A stretch of DNA of 64,000 nt, from assembly GCA_937890595.1 (NCBI GenBank), contig CALADM010000010.1, forward strand, positions 120,379 through 184,378, read 5' to 3'. The translations under genes were made by a program, and so were the position numbers. Every line of letters starts with the position of its first letter. Positions within the stretch are counted from its first letter, which is position 1. Under the pieces are notes generated by a model that saw only the letters and a list, made by a program, of their open reading frames with translations, searched no databases and had not been told where the DNA came from. The stretch comes from CAJMNU01 sp905214855. GTDB taxonomy: Bacteria; Bacillota; Clostridia; Lachnospirales; Lachnospiraceae. Below, piece after piece: positions 35,582 through 45,532 of the stretch.

Positions 35582-37081
35582 CTATTCCGCTGCTTCCAGC
35601 ATATTTTCAATAAAAATTCCGTAGCCCCTTGTGGGGTCATTTACAAACACATGGGTAACTGCCCCTACCAGCTTGTTATTCTGGATAATTGGACTCCCAC
35701 TCATTCCCTGTATAATTCCTCCTGTCAATTCCAAAAGTGCTGGGTCTGTCACTTTGATCACTAAGCCTTTATTATTGTTAGAAGCATTGGTATCAATTTT
35801 TAATATTTCAATATCATATTCCTTTAATTCCCCACTTACTGCACTGAGAATGGTAGCTGCTCCTTTTTCTATCTCCTGTTTAAATCCCAGTTCCACTTTC
35901 TCTCCCTGCCAACGCCTTTTAAATTTATTATTCACTGTTCCAAAAATACCACATGGTGTATTTTTGTTAATATTTCCTATTTTGGATTGATTTCCATAAT
36001 AAATCACCCCAGACATGACTCCCGGATTCCCTGCTTTTCCTTTTTCAATTCCCATGATCTCTGTATTATATAAAGTCCCATCTACAATTTGCACTACTTC
36101 TCCTGTATCACTGTCACTGATCCCATGTCCTAATGCACCAAAACCTCCATTTTGATCTACATATGTTACAGTTCCGATTCCCTGTGTATCTTCTCTCACC
36201 CAGACTCCCAACTTATATTTTCCATCTTCTGCTTCCACAGGATCCAAGTTCACTGTCATCTGTTCCTGATCTCTCAAAATCCCAAGTTTTGCTTGTTCTT
36301 TTCCATTCTTTTCCAGTGCTTCAAATAAATCATCTTGTGTTGTCACTTCTATTCCATTTACTGTCCTGATATAATCTCCTGATTTTAATATTCCCAATGC
36401 TGGCTCTTCTACTTCTCCCATACTATTTATAATCTCACCTGTACCGATCACCATCACACCATCTGATTTTAGATAGATTCCGACTGGAAGCCCACATGGG
36501 ATGACCTGCTGCTCTTTTACTACGTCCACCTGTATTTCTTTTACCTGCATTCCAAATAGATGCAATCCAAGGCGATAGCTCCCCAACTGCTCAGAATACA
36601 AGCTGACAGTATCATTCTTGTCCAATTTTATAGCATCGGATGGGATATTAGAACCATTTCCAATTGCCACCTCTGCACTATCGCTCACCAACATAGAACG
36701 GATTGGAAGCCCTAAAAAGAACTTCTCTTCCTGATCTGCCACAATACTGATCTGATCAGGAACTTTCTTTTCCAAATAATACCCAGCATACCCTATGATA
36801 CTCATAAAAAACATCAAAGTACACGTTGATATGACTTTTAATATTTTCCATTTTCTCTTACTCTTCTGCTTCCTACTGTCCTTTCTTTTTTTTCTTCGTT
36901 TAGGTTCTTCTCCTCTTTCTTTTTCTTGTCTTTCTCTATATATCAGATTTTCATCCCACTCCTGCAAATATTTTTCTTCATCAATCCATTCCAGTCCATC
37001 ATCATCCCATGCGCTCATACCAACTTCTCTATCTGTCTTCCATCTATCATCCCCATCTCTCCATCTTCTGTCGCCTGCCAT
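35582..37081 (-). CDS. spoIVB: SpoIVB peptidase
   Basis: S55 serine protease secreted by the forespore that activates SpoIVFB/pro-sigma-K processing. 499 residues: charged cytoplasmic N-terminus 1-79, membrane segment about 80-103, PDZ-like region (LGILKSGDYIRTVNGIEV), catalytic His in FGALGHGISDSD, nucleophile Ser in GMSGSPIIQ and the conserved VTHVFVNDPTRGYGIFIENML end. Start ATG 37081 has GGAGG eight bases upstream. The 79-residue hydrophilic extension is long for the family. A terminator separates it from recN, so it should have its own promoter; I could not identify one. Confidence 0.95.
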   Translation of the reverse strand: MAGDRRWRDGDDRWKTDREVGMSAWDDDGLEWIDEEKYLQEWDENLIYRERQEKERGEEPKRRKKRKDSRKQKSKRKWKILKVISTCTLMFFMSIIGYAGYYLEKKVPDQISIVADQEEKFFLGLPIRSMLVSDSAEVAIGNGSNIPSDAIKLDKNDTVSLYSEQLGSYRLGLHLFGMQVKEIQVDVVKEQQVIPCGLPVGIYLKSDGVMVIGTGEIINSMGEVEEPALGILKSGDYIRTVNGIEVTTQDDLFEALEKNGKEQAKLGILRDQEQMTVNLDPVEAEDGKYKLGVWVREDTQGIGTVTYVDQNGGFGALGHGISDSDTGEVVQIVDGTLYNTEIMGIEKGKAGNPGVMSGVIYYGNQSKIGNINKNTPCGIFGTVNNKFKRRWQGEKVELGFKQEIEKGAATILSAVSGELKEYDIEILKIDTNASNNNKGLVIKVTDPALLELTGGIIQGMSGSPIIQNNKLVGAVTHVFVNDPTRGYGIFIENMLEAAE

Positions 37082-37126
37082 GTACAAGACCTCCTTTTAT
37101 CTGTTCCTCCTTTTTTACTTTTATCA

Positions 37127-37160
37127 CAAAAAAAGAAGGAACATTTTCATGCTCCTTCTT
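37127..37160 (-). terminator. Terminator between recN and spoIVB
   Basis: Minus strand AAGAAGGAGCAT pairs with ATGTTCCTTCTT (one G-U) around a GAAA loop, followed by TTTTTTG. Confidence 0.9.
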
Positions 37161-37201
37161 AGTATGTGCCTTTCATGGTAAAACACTCTGTTAGTTTTTG
37201 G

Positions 37202-38869
37202 TCAGTCTTGTCTTTTTTTCTGCTTTGCCAATATTTTCATCTCTCTGGCATTTTCCAGCACTCTCTCTGTAATCTCAGCGCCACCCAAAAGTCTTGCCAG
37301 TTCTTGTATCTGGGCATTTTCATCCAACGGATAAATATGTGTTACTGTCTTATTTCCTTCTGTCTGTTTTTTTATCTCAAAATGGGAATCTGCCATAGAG
37401 GCGATCTGTGGCAGGTGTGTGATACAGATCACCTGATGTGTTTTGGCAATATAATATAGCTTTTCTGAAACCTTTTGAGCTGTTCGCCCGCTGATCCCTG
37501 TGTCAATCTCATCAAAAATCAGGGTTGGAATCTGATCCGTATCTGCAAGAACCGCTTTAATGGCAAGCATGACTCTGGAAAGCTCTCCTCCAGATGCCAC
37601 CATACCAAGCGGTCTTACTGGTTCTCCTGGATTTGTAGAAATCTCAAACTCAGCCTCATCTATCCCGTCAGCAGTAAAATGATCTTTCACACCAAAAGCC
37701 ATTTCAAACTCTATATTCATAAAATTCAATTCTGCAAGTGCTGTTCGAATCTCTTTTGTAAGTTTTTTTGCTGCTTTTTTTCTATTTATTGACAGTTGCT
37801 CTGAAACTTCTCGCAAAACATTTTCTTTTTGCAGAAGTTCTTTCTCCATATTCACTCTCAATTCATCATAATGTTCCAGCAGATCGTGGCGTTCCCTCTT
37901 TTCTTCCAACTTTTTTCTTGTCTGTTCCAAACTTCCGCCATACTTAGCCATTAATCCTCTGATATAATCCAGTCGTTCCTCTATTTCTGAAAATTCATGT
38001 TCATCAAATACCATACCATCCAAGTAGGATGCCACACTATGTTCTGCCTCATTCAAAATGGCTTCTGCATCCAAAAGTTGAGACTCTAATTCTTTGATTT
38101 TTTCATCATATCCGACAACTTCTGAAATTTCCCGTATCGCTCTTCCCAGACCATCTCCGTCCAGTTCTCTGGATACTGTCTGCAATGCAGTGGCAATCTT
38201 TTGAAAATGGTTCAGTCTTCTGTATCGCTCTGCCAGCTCCTCTTCCTCTCCTTCTTTCAAAGAAGCGGATTCGATCTCCTCTATCTCAAATTCAAGGAAA
38301 TCCATCTCTCTTTGTCTGGATTCTTCGTCCAACTGAAGCTGGGACAATTTCTTCTTTACTTCCTGATATTCCAAAAAAGCCTTTGAAGTCTGACATTTCA
38401 GTTTTTTTACAGTCTCTCCTGCATACTCATCCAAGATTTCTAAATGCTTTGCCTTATAAAGAAGAGATTGATGTTCATGCTGTCCATGGATATCCAAAAG
38501 CAATCCTGTAATCTCCCGAAGCCTTGCCGCTGTCACAGTTTCATCGTTTACTCTGGCAATACTCCGATTCTCTGTGATTTTTCTGGAAACGATCACCAGA
38601 CCATCTTCGTCTGGCATCACTCCCAACTTTTTCAACTTTTCTGTCTTTTCTTTTCCATCCACAGAAAACAACAATTCTGCATAGGCATAGTCTGCACCAC
38701 TGCGAATGCTGCTTTTTAAAACCTTTCCTCCCAGTGCAAGATTCACAGAACCCATAAGGATTGATTTTCCTGCACCGGTTTCTCCTGTCAAAATATTTAA
38801 TCCTGGACCAAATTCTACTTCTGCTTCATCAATCAATGCCAGATTTTTCACTCTCAACTGTAACAGCAA
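37202..38869 (-). CDS. recN: DNA repair protein RecN
   Basis: SMC-like ATPase for double-strand break repair, 555 residues. Walker A GETGAGKS at 29-36, long coiled coil in the middle (about 160-360), ABC signature VASGGELSRVMLAI, Walker B TLIFDEIDTGISG, and the ITHLPQIASMADSHF switch. Sits in the usual argR-recN order, 17 bases after argR, and ends with a strong terminator. Confidence 0.97.
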   Translation of the reverse strand: MLLQLRVKNLALIDEAEVEFGPGLNILTGETGAGKSILMGSVNLALGGKVLKSSIRSGADYAYAELLFSVDGKEKTEKLKKLGVMPDEDGLVIVSRKITENRSIARVNDETVTAARLREITGLLLDIHGQHEHQSLLYKAKHLEILDEYAGETVKKLKCQTSKAFLEYQEVKKKLSQLQLDEESRQREMDFLEFEIEEIESASLKEGEEEELAERYRRLNHFQKIATALQTVSRELDGDGLGRAIREISEVVGYDEKIKELESQLLDAEAILNEAEHSVASYLDGMVFDEHEFSEIEERLDYIRGLMAKYGGSLEQTRKKLEEKRERHDLLEHYDELRVNMEKELLQKENVLREVSEQLSINRKKAAKKLTKEIRTALAELNFMNIEFEMAFGVKDHFTADGIDEAEFEISTNPGEPVRPLGMVASGGELSRVMLAIKAVLADTDQIPTLIFDEIDTGISGRTAQKVSEKLYYIAKTHQVICITHLPQIASMADSHFEIKKQTEGNKTVTHIYPLDENAQIQELARLLGGAEITERVLENAREMKILAKQKKRQD

Positions 38870-38886
38870 TCTTTACCTCCCAGTGA

Positions 38887-39336
38887 TCACCCATTCACAA
38901 TTTTCCTGATCTTATCCATCAGCAGAATGGTATCATCCACACTTCTCACCGCACACATAATCGTGTCATCTCCGGCAATACAGCCTACCAATTCACGAAA
39001 ATGCAGACCATCCAAGGCAGCAGCTACCGCCATCGCCATACCGGCAGAAGTTTTCACAACAAGAATATTCTGTGCCTGATCCATAGACAACAGCCCATCC
39101 CTCAAAATTCTGAGATGTTTATCACTAAAGTTTGCATGACTCTGCATGATCGCATAATGTTGTCTTCCATTATTTCCGGCTACTTTTGTCAATTTCAGCT
39201 CACGTATATCTCTGGAAACAGTCGCCTGAGTCACCTTAAATCCTGCTTCTGCCAGCCTGTCTGCCAGTTCTTCCTGCGTCTCAATATCATAGTTCCGAAT
39301 CAATTCTACGATTTTAGTATGCCTCTCCAGCTTCAT
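38887..39336 (-). CDS. argR: Arginine repressor ArgR
   Basis: 149 residues. N-terminal winged helix (IVELIRNYDIETQEELADRLAEAGFKVTQATVSRDIRELKL) and C-terminal arginine-binding oligomerisation domain with VGCIAGDDTIMCAVRS. Controls arginine synthesis and catabolism. No arginine genes are in the window; its place before recN is a conserved Firmicutes arrangement. Confidence 0.96.
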   Translation of the reverse strand: MKLERHTKIVELIRNYDIETQEELADRLAEAGFKVTQATVSRDIRELKLTKVAGNNGRQHYAIMQSHANFSDKHLRILRDGLLSMDQAQNILVVKTSAGMAMAVAAALDGLHFRELVGCIAGDDTIMCAVRSVDDTILLMDKIRKIVNG

Positions 39337-39359
39337 ATCTCGCTCCTTTTCTGTGCTGC

Positions 39360-40232
39360 CTATGTGACCGGATAAGATAACTTTTCCCTCAACCGCTCTA
39401 CAAAGCTGCTTCTCTTTAGTTTTATAATTTTAGCTATCGCATCTGCTCTTTTCACCTCGATAAAATCTCCGGGATTCAATAAAATTTCCGTATCTCCATC
39501 AAAAATAACAGATTGTTTCATTTTTTCCTGCCCTTTCATCCGAATCTGTACCTGATCTGATGCAGACAAAACAATACTTCTGGAATTTAATGTATGTGCA
39601 CAGATCGGAGTCAGCAGGATCATCTCTGCCTTAGGATCTACAATTGGTCCTCCGGCAGAAAGGTTATATGCCGTCGAACCTGTCGGAGTTGCTATGATCA
39701 TACCATCTGCATTGTAATCACTCAAAAGCTCACCATTGACCAAAAGCTGAAAACGCAGCATACGCAAAGATCCTCTTCTTGTGATGACAATATCATTAAA
39801 AGCAATGTCTTCATAGCTTTTCTCTGTTCCATCATCCAAAAAACAGTGTGCCCGTCCACTGAGGAGCATCCGATTTTCTGTCCAACATCTATCCTGCAAA
39901 AGTGCATCTAAAATCTGTGGTATCTCTTCTATGCCACCCTGAGTCAAGTACCCTAAAGTCCCCATATTGATTCCCAAAAGCGGCAGATTCTTATGAGCTA
40001 GATCTCTTGCTGCCTGAATTAGTGTTCCATCTCCGCCAAGAACGATCACTGCTTCTGTATCATCTGGTATCATCCGTGCATCTGTATATTTATAGATTCC
40101 CTCTTCTTTATGGGCATCCACAGGGGACATGGTGCAGATTGCATCTCTCTCTTTTAAATATGCCACAATTTGCTTTGCAACTGTCTCTGTATTTTGTTTG
40201 CTCTGATTTGCTACCAAAAAAAAATGTTTCAT
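39360..40232 (-). CDS. nadK: NAD kinase
   Basis: Phosphorylates NAD to NADP in the cytoplasm; about 290 residues. Motifs: GGDGTLIQA near 70 and the diagnostic NADGMIIATPTGSTAYNLSAGGPIV, then LTPICAHTLNSRSIVLS. I take ATG 40232, eight bases after GGGGAT; a GTG at 40238 overlapping the tlyA stop is possible but badly spaced. Between tlyA and argR as in most clostridia. Confidence 0.96.
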   Translation of the reverse strand: MKHFFLVANQSKQNTETVAKQIVAYLKERDAICTMSPVDAHKEEGIYKYTDARMIPDDTEAVIVLGGDGTLIQAARDLAHKNLPLLGINMGTLGYLTQGGIEEIPQILDALLQDRCWTENRMLLSGRAHCFLDDGTEKSYEDIAFNDIVITRRGSLRMLRFQLLVNGELLSDYNADGMIIATPTGSTAYNLSAGGPIVDPKAEMILLTPICAHTLNSRSIVLSASDQVQIRMKGQEKMKQSVIFDGDTEILLNPGDFIEVKRADAIAKIIKLKRSSFVERLREKLSYPVT

Positions 40233-40234
40233 TC

Positions 40235-41083
40235 TCACATCCCCGACAGTGTTTTGTGTGCTTCTTCCACAACTTCCTTTTCATTTACACAAAAAACAGG
40301 AAGTTCTCCGATTTTCTGCTCTGTTTTTTCTTCTTCCTCACCTGACCAATCTGGTTGTTTTTTAAGATGAAGCAGATATTCAATATTTCCTTCTGGTCCT
40401 TTGATAGGAGAAAATTCCAAATTTTTAATCTCAAATCCGATCGATGATGCATACTGCATTACCATACGGATCACCTCTAAATGTACACTTTTTTCCCTTA
40501 CAACACCCTTTTTTCCTACCTTTTCTCTTCCAGCCTCAAACTGTGGCTTGATCAGGCAGACAATCTCTCCATCCGGTGTCAAAAGTTCTCTTACAGGACC
40601 AAGAACTTTTGTCAGAGAAATAAAGGAAACATCAATGGAAGCAAATTCTACTGGCTCTTGAATATCTTCCAAAGTCACATATCGGATGTTCGTCTTTTCC
40701 ATGCATACCACTCTCGGATCATTACGCAGCTTCCAATCCAGCTGTCCATGTCCAACATCCACAGAATACACTTTCACTGCTCCATTCTGGAGCATACAAT
40801 CTGTGAAACCTCCAGTGGATGCTCCCACATCCATACAAACCTTTCCTTCAAGCACTACATCAAAATGCTTCATGGCTTTTTCCAGTTTCAATCCTCCACG
40901 GCTGACATATTTTAAAGTATGTCCACGCACTTCCAATGTCACAGTTTCTTCAAAAGAAGTCCCTGCTTTATCCTCTTTTTGTCCATCTACATATACAATG
41001 CCGGACATAATAATCGCTTTCGCTTTTTCTCTGGATGGTGCATATCCATGTTCCACCAGCAATACATCCAGTCGTTTCTTCAT
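40235..41083 (-). CDS. tlyA: TlyA-family rRNA 2'-O-methyltransferase / hemolysin A-like
   Basis: 282 residues. S4 RNA-binding domain at 1-60 (RLDVLLVEHGYAPSREKAKAI), FtsJ-like methyltransferase with SAM motif MDVGASTGGFTDCML, and the catalytic set in the KQDWKL and SFISLTKV segments. Homologues methylate 16S and 23S rRNA; some are described as hemolysins. Follows dxs by 13 bases. Confidence 0.93.
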   Translation of the reverse strand: MKKRLDVLLVEHGYAPSREKAKAIIMSGIVYVDGQKEDKAGTSFEETVTLEVRGHTLKYVSRGGLKLEKAMKHFDVVLEGKVCMDVGASTGGFTDCMLQNGAVKVYSVDVGHGQLDWKLRNDPRVVCMEKTNIRYVTLEDIQEPVEFASIDVSFISLTKVLGPVRELLTPDGEIVCLIKPQFEAGREKVGKKGVVREKSVHLEVIRMVMQYASSIGFEIKNLEFSPIKGPEGNIEYLLHLKKQPDWSGEEEEKTEQKIGELPVFCVNEKEVVEEAHKTLSGM

Positions 41084-41096
41084 CTTGTTCTCTCCT

Positions 41097-43010
41097 TTAT
41101 CTTAAAGTCTTCTGCTCTCCCAGACCAGCCAGACACTCCAAGATCCTCTCTGTAATGGATGCTTGATCTATCCTAAGTTTTCTTTTCAAGATTTCTACAT
41201 CACCATGTTCTACATAATCATCCGGCAGTGCAATATTCAATACATGTGTATTCGGACTTATCATATGGATATATCCCAATGCCGTCTCTCCATATCCGCC
41301 ATTTAACACATTTTCCTCCAGCGTCACCACCAAATCATTTGTTTTACATATCTTTTCCAGCATATCGGTATCCATCGGTTTTACAAAACGTACATTTACA
41401 AGATCACAGCTGATTCCATGTCCCATCAAATTGTCCCGAACAACAGCCGCAGTCTTTACCATACTTCCCACAGCTAAGATAGCTACATGACATGTTTCAC
41501 ACTGCGCTTGATTTTGTGGATCATAATACAAAATCTCGCTCTTTCCATAAACGATCGGAGCTTTAAATTCCTCAAAATCCCGACATGCTTCTCCTCTAGG
41601 ATAACGAATTGCCATCGGCGAATCCAATTCTACTGCAAAATCCAATGCCTGTTCCAATTCCCAAGCATTCTTCGGAGCAAAAACAGTCATACCTGGAATC
41701 TCTGAAAGATAGGAAAGATCAAAAATACCCTGATGTGTTTCTCCATCACTTCCAACCAGACCTGCACGATCTACCGCAAATACAACTGGAAGATTCTGGA
41801 TACATACATCATGCAAAATCTGATCAAATCCTCTCTGTAAAAAAGAAGAATAGACAGCAACAACAGGTTTCAATCCTCCTGCTGCCATACCAGCTGCCGA
41901 TGTCACAGCATGTTCCTCTGCAATTCCTACATCAAAAAACCGATTGGGATATTCTTTCGCAAAGCGGCTCAATCCTGTACCATCTGGCATTGCCGCAGTA
42001 ACTGCCACAATCTTTTTATTATTACCCGCCAAAAGACAAAGTTCCTTTGAAAAGACATCTGTATAAGTCAAAGCAGTCTTCTTTTTCTTACTTTCTCCAG
42101 TCTCAATATCAAATGGATCAATGCCATGAAATCTTGATGGATTTTCTTCTGCTGGCTGATATCCCTTTCCCTTTTTCGTTATCACATGGATCAATACTGC
42201 ATGATCGATCTTGCTTGCCTCTCTTAAAATACGCACCATCGCTTTTAGATCATGACCATCCACTGGTCCAAAATAGGTAATTCCCATATTTTCAAACCAC
42301 ATTCCAGAAAGAAATAACTGTTTGATACAATTTTTCGCTTTGCTGATCTGTGTGATAAGACCTTCCCCAACAAACGGAATTTTTTGCAGAGATTGAACAA
42401 CTGCCTTTTTTAAGGCATTGTATCGTTCTCCAGACCGCATATTGTTTAAATATTTTGACATGCCTCCCACATTCTCAGAGATAGACATGTTATTGTCATT
42501 TAAAATAATGATAAAATTCTTTTTGATACGTGCTGCATTGTTCAATGCCTCATACGCCATACCGCCAGTCAAAGCACCATCCCCTATCACAGAGACTACA
42601 GAATACTTTTCATTCAAAATATCCCTTGCCTGTGCAATGCCCAGTCCTGCTGATATAGAGGTAGAACTGTGTCCGGTATCAAATGCATCACATTCACTCT
42701 CTTTATGTTTCGGGAATCCACTCAGACCATGAAACTGGCGCAGTGCATCAAACCCGTCTTTTCTTCCGCTCAAAATCTTATGGACATAAGACTGATGTCC
42801 CACATCCCAGACAATCTTATCCTCAGGCAGATCCAGCACCAGATGGAGAGCCATAGTAAGTTCCACAACTCCCAGATTGGATGCCAAATGTCCACCTGTC
42901 TGACTCACTTTTTCTATTAAAAACTGACGTATCTCTGCTGCCAGTTGCTCATACTGTTCTTCCGGGATTTTTTTGATATCTCCCGGTTTATTTATCTGTT
43001 CCAGAATCAT
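41097..43010 (-). CDS. dxs: 1-deoxy-D-xylulose-5-phosphate synthase
   Basis: Thiamine diphosphate enzyme, first step of the MEP isoprenoid pathway. 637 residues. Motifs: HLASNLGVVELTMALH, ThDP-binding VIGDGALTGGMAYEALN with NDNNMSIS, and the C-terminal transketolase part GIAEEHAVTSAAGMA with DRAGLVGSDGETHQG. A TATAAT with AAGACA 18 bases upstream at about 43040-43069 may be a promoter. Linked to ispA as is common. Confidence 0.97.
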   Translation of the reverse strand: MILEQINKPGDIKKIPEEQYEQLAAEIRQFLIEKVSQTGGHLASNLGVVELTMALHLVLDLPEDKIVWDVGHQSYVHKILSGRKDGFDALRQFHGLSGFPKHKESECDAFDTGHSSTSISAGLGIAQARDILNEKYSVVSVIGDGALTGGMAYEALNNAARIKKNFIIILNDNNMSISENVGGMSKYLNNMRSGERYNALKKAVVQSLQKIPFVGEGLITQISKAKNCIKQLFLSGMWFENMGITYFGPVDGHDLKAMVRILREASKIDHAVLIHVITKKGKGYQPAEENPSRFHGIDPFDIETGESKKKKTALTYTDVFSKELCLLAGNNKKIVAVTAAMPDGTGLSRFAKEYPNRFFDVGIAEEHAVTSAAGMAAGGLKPVVAVYSSFLQRGFDQILHDVCIQNLPVVFAVDRAGLVGSDGETHQGIFDLSYLSEIPGMTVFAPKNAWELEQALDFAVELDSPMAIRYPRGEACRDFEEFKAPIVYGKSEILYYDPQNQAQCETCHVAILAVGSMVKTAAVVRDNLMGHGISCDLVNVRFVKPMDTDMLEKICKTNDLVVTLEENVLNGGYGETALGYIHMISPNTHVLNIALPDDYVEHGDVEILKRKLRIDQASITERILECLAGLGEQKTLR

Positions 43011-43152
43011 AGTATCCCGCTACTGAAAACTTATAAAAAATTATAAACCTTTATTTTCATTTCTGTCTTGCATCTGTTTTCTTTATAAGATGCTCTCTTC
43101 CTTGTTATAATATTATTTGTTTTTCAATAACTTTCTCCCTTCCTGTTTTATG

Positions 43153-44040
43153 CTATTTTTCCCGTGTGATCAGCATTCGGATGCACTCCTCCAAAAATGG
43201 ATTTTCTCCTGGAAGCTCATGCAGAAAAGCAATCGCCTGTGCAGAAATCTCTTCCACATCCTTTTTTGCTTTTTCCAGCCCTTCCAATGTCACATACGTT
43301 GTCTTATTGTTCTTTTCATCACTCAAAACAGGTTTTCCCAACACATCCTGTGTACTTGTCACATCCAAAATATCATCCTGGATCTGGAAAGCAAGTCCCA
43401 CAGCACCTGCCATCTTTTCTACAATCTTTATCTCCTCTTCTGTCGCACCAGCAAGAACAGCACCGATCATCATGGATGCTTCTAATAGCGCACCTGTTTT
43501 TAAACGGTAAATAAAATCCAGCTTTTCTCTTGGAATGCTCTGATTAGTCATCTCCACATCTACAGTCTGCCCGCCGATCATACCATAAATACCTGTTTTT
43601 TCTGCCAAAACACGGATGGCATAACCTACACGGAGCGGATCTGCATCCATAGAAAATGCCTTTGCTGCCACTTCCACTGCAAAGATCAAAAGTCCGTCGC
43701 CTGCAAGTGTTGCCATGTCTTCCCCATATTTAACCCAAGCGGTCTCTTTTCCTCTCCTAAAACGGTCATTATCCATACATGGAAGATCATCGTGGATCAA
43801 AGATGAGGTATGGATCATCTCAATTGCTGCCATAAATGGCTCGATCTCTGTTCCTTTTCCACCAAATAAGCGGTATGTCTCACGCATTAACAGAGGGCGC
43901 AGACGTTTTCCACCTGCCATCATACTATAATTCATTGCCTCAAAGATCGTTTTCTGAAATCCTGTCTCTTGTGGCATATATTTATAAACAATTGCTTCCG
44001 TTTCTTGTGTTCGTTTCAGATATTCCTCATGAAATTCCAT
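43153..44040 (-). CDS. ispA: Farnesyl/geranyl diphosphate synthase (polyprenyl synthetase)
   Basis: Chain-elongating prenyltransferase, 295 residues. First Asp-rich motif LIHDDLPCMDNDRFRRG, second Asp-rich motif FQIQDDILDVTS, plus GGKRLRPLL. Residues before the first Asp motif (TSSL) fit a C15 product, not certain. Its start overlaps the end of xseB by 14 bases. A 142-base spacer separates it from dxs. Confidence 0.95.
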   Translation of the reverse strand: MEFHEEYLKRTQETEAIVYKYMPQETGFQKTIFEAMNYSMMAGGKRLRPLLMRETYRLFGGKGTEIEPFMAAIEMIHTSSLIHDDLPCMDNDRFRRGKETAWVKYGEDMATLAGDGLLIFAVEVAAKAFSMDADPLRVGYAIRVLAEKTGIYGMIGGQTVDVEMTNQSIPREKLDFIYRLKTGALLEASMMIGAVLAGATEEEIKIVEKMAGAVGLAFQIQDDILDVTSTQDVLGKPVLSDEKNNKTTYVTLEGLEKAKKDVEEISAQAIAFLHELPGENPFLEECIRMLITREK

Positions 44041-44239
44041 TTGTTTCCCCCTCCTGCTGAAGCAAGATCACCTGTTTTTCTACCCTGTCCAGTCTGGCAT
44101 CACAATCTCTTACCAAACGTATCCCCTTTTCATAACAGGCGAATGCCTCTTCTAAAGATCCTTCCCCGCTTTCCAATTTTGCAATGATCTCTTCCAGCTC
44201 TTCAAAGATCTCTTCTATCTGTTTCTTCTCCTCTGCCAT
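44027..44239 (-). CDS. xseB: Exodeoxyribonuclease VII small subunit
   Basis: 70 residues, helical, with FEELEEIIAKLESGEGSLEEAFACYEKGIRLVRDCDARLD, the family core. Partner of XseA in degrading single-stranded DNA. Placed 50 bases after xseA and overlapping ispA by 14 bases. Confidence 0.95.
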   Translation of the reverse strand: MAEEKKQIEEIFEELEEIIAKLESGEGSLEEAFACYEKGIRLVRDCDARLDRVEKQVILLQQEGETNGIS

Positions 44240-44289
44240 ATGCAGTTCCCATCCTTTCTGCCTGCTCTTCTGGGGTTTTCTCTATCCAT

Positions 44290-45531
44290 TTACTCATGTT
44301 CTGTCTTGAAGTGTTGATTTAAATATGTCTGTTTTGCTTTTCTCTTGCTCTCCACTCTTGCTTGTATCTGTCCATCCAAAAGATGTAATGTCAAAAGATC
44401 TCCTTCTTCTGCTTGCTTAACACTGTCCAGCCTTTTCCCATCTTTTCCCGTCACAAATGCATATCCTTTGGTTACTTTCTGCAATGGAGACGCACCCTCT
44501 AACTTACTCGTATATAAGGCAAGGCGATGCCGTTCTTTCACCATACGTTTCTGCATCTGCTGTTCCATCCTGTCCCATAACTCTGAAAGATACTGCTGTT
44601 TTTGCAAAAGTTTATGATTGGGATGCTGTAACTCAAGCTGCATATGGATCTGACGCAGACGGTTCTCTGTCTCTCTCTGTCTCAAAGCAAATCCTCTGTC
44701 AAGGCGCTGCTTCATGTACTCTATCTGTCCTGCAAACTGTCCATAATCGAATACTGCAAGCTCTGCTGCCGCTGATGGAGTTGGAGCACGAAGATCTGCC
44801 ACGTAATCTGCGATCGTGACATCTGTTTCATGCCCTACTGCTGATATCACAGGTGTCTTACAGGCAAAAATTGCTCTTGCCACTGCTTCCTCATTAAAAG
44901 CCCAAAGATCCTCTATCGAACCTCCTCCACGTCCTACAATGATCACATCAAGTCCCATGGAATCCAACACCTGAATTCCCTTTGTAATACTCGTCACTGC
45001 TCCATCTCCCTGTACCAGAGCTGGGTACAGATAAAGCTGCACAAATGGATTTCTCCTATGAGAAATATTCATAATATCTCTGATCGCAGCCCCAGTGGGC
45101 GCTGTAACCACTCCGATCCGGGATGCAAACCGTGGGATCTCCCTCTTATATTCAGGAGCAAACATCCCCATCTCCTCCAAAGAGTCCCTTAATGCCTGAA
45201 ACCGGCGAAACAAATCCCCGGCTCCATCTAATTCTATTTGATTTGCATATAACTGATATCTGCCATCCCGTTCATACACATTAATGTTTCCGCTGACAAT
45301 TACCTGCTGCCCTTCTTTTAGATCAAAAGACAGTCCATTTCTTTTTCCGGAAAACATCACTGCGGCAAGTGTCCCTGTTCCATCCTTTATCGTAAAATAA
45401 ATATGACCAGATGTATGATACTTACAATTCGAAACTTCCCCTTTTACGGATATCCTCTGCAGCGCAAAATCTTGGGTAAACATATTTTTGATATAAGAGT
45501 TTACCTGAGCTACCGAATATACGCCTGCCAT
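44290..45531 (-). CDS. xseA: Exodeoxyribonuclease VII large subunit
   Basis: 413 residues. N-terminal OB fold (VSNCKYHTSGHIYFTIKDG), catalytic core with GVVTAPTGAAIRDI, IIVGRGGGSIEDLWAFNEE and AVGHETDVTIADYVADLRAPTPSAAAE, coiled-coil tail. Makes the ssDNA exonuclease with XseB. Separated by one base from the stop of nusB. Confidence 0.97.
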   Translation of the reverse strand: MAGVYSVAQVNSYIKNMFTQDFALQRISVKGEVSNCKYHTSGHIYFTIKDGTGTLAAVMFSGKRNGLSFDLKEGQQVIVSGNINVYERDGRYQLYANQIELDGAGDLFRRFQALRDSLEEMGMFAPEYKREIPRFASRIGVVTAPTGAAIRDIMNISHRRNPFVQLYLYPALVQGDGAVTSITKGIQVLDSMGLDVIIVGRGGGSIEDLWAFNEEAVARAIFACKTPVISAVGHETDVTIADYVADLRAPTPSAAAELAVFDYGQFAGQIEYMKQRLDRGFALRQRETENRLRQIHMQLELQHPNHKLLQKQQYLSELWDRMEQQMQKRMVKERHRLALYTSKLEGASPLQKVTKGYAFVTGKDGKRLDSVKQAEEGDLLTLHLLDGQIQARVESKRKAKQTYLNQHFKTEHE

Positions 45532-45532
45532 C

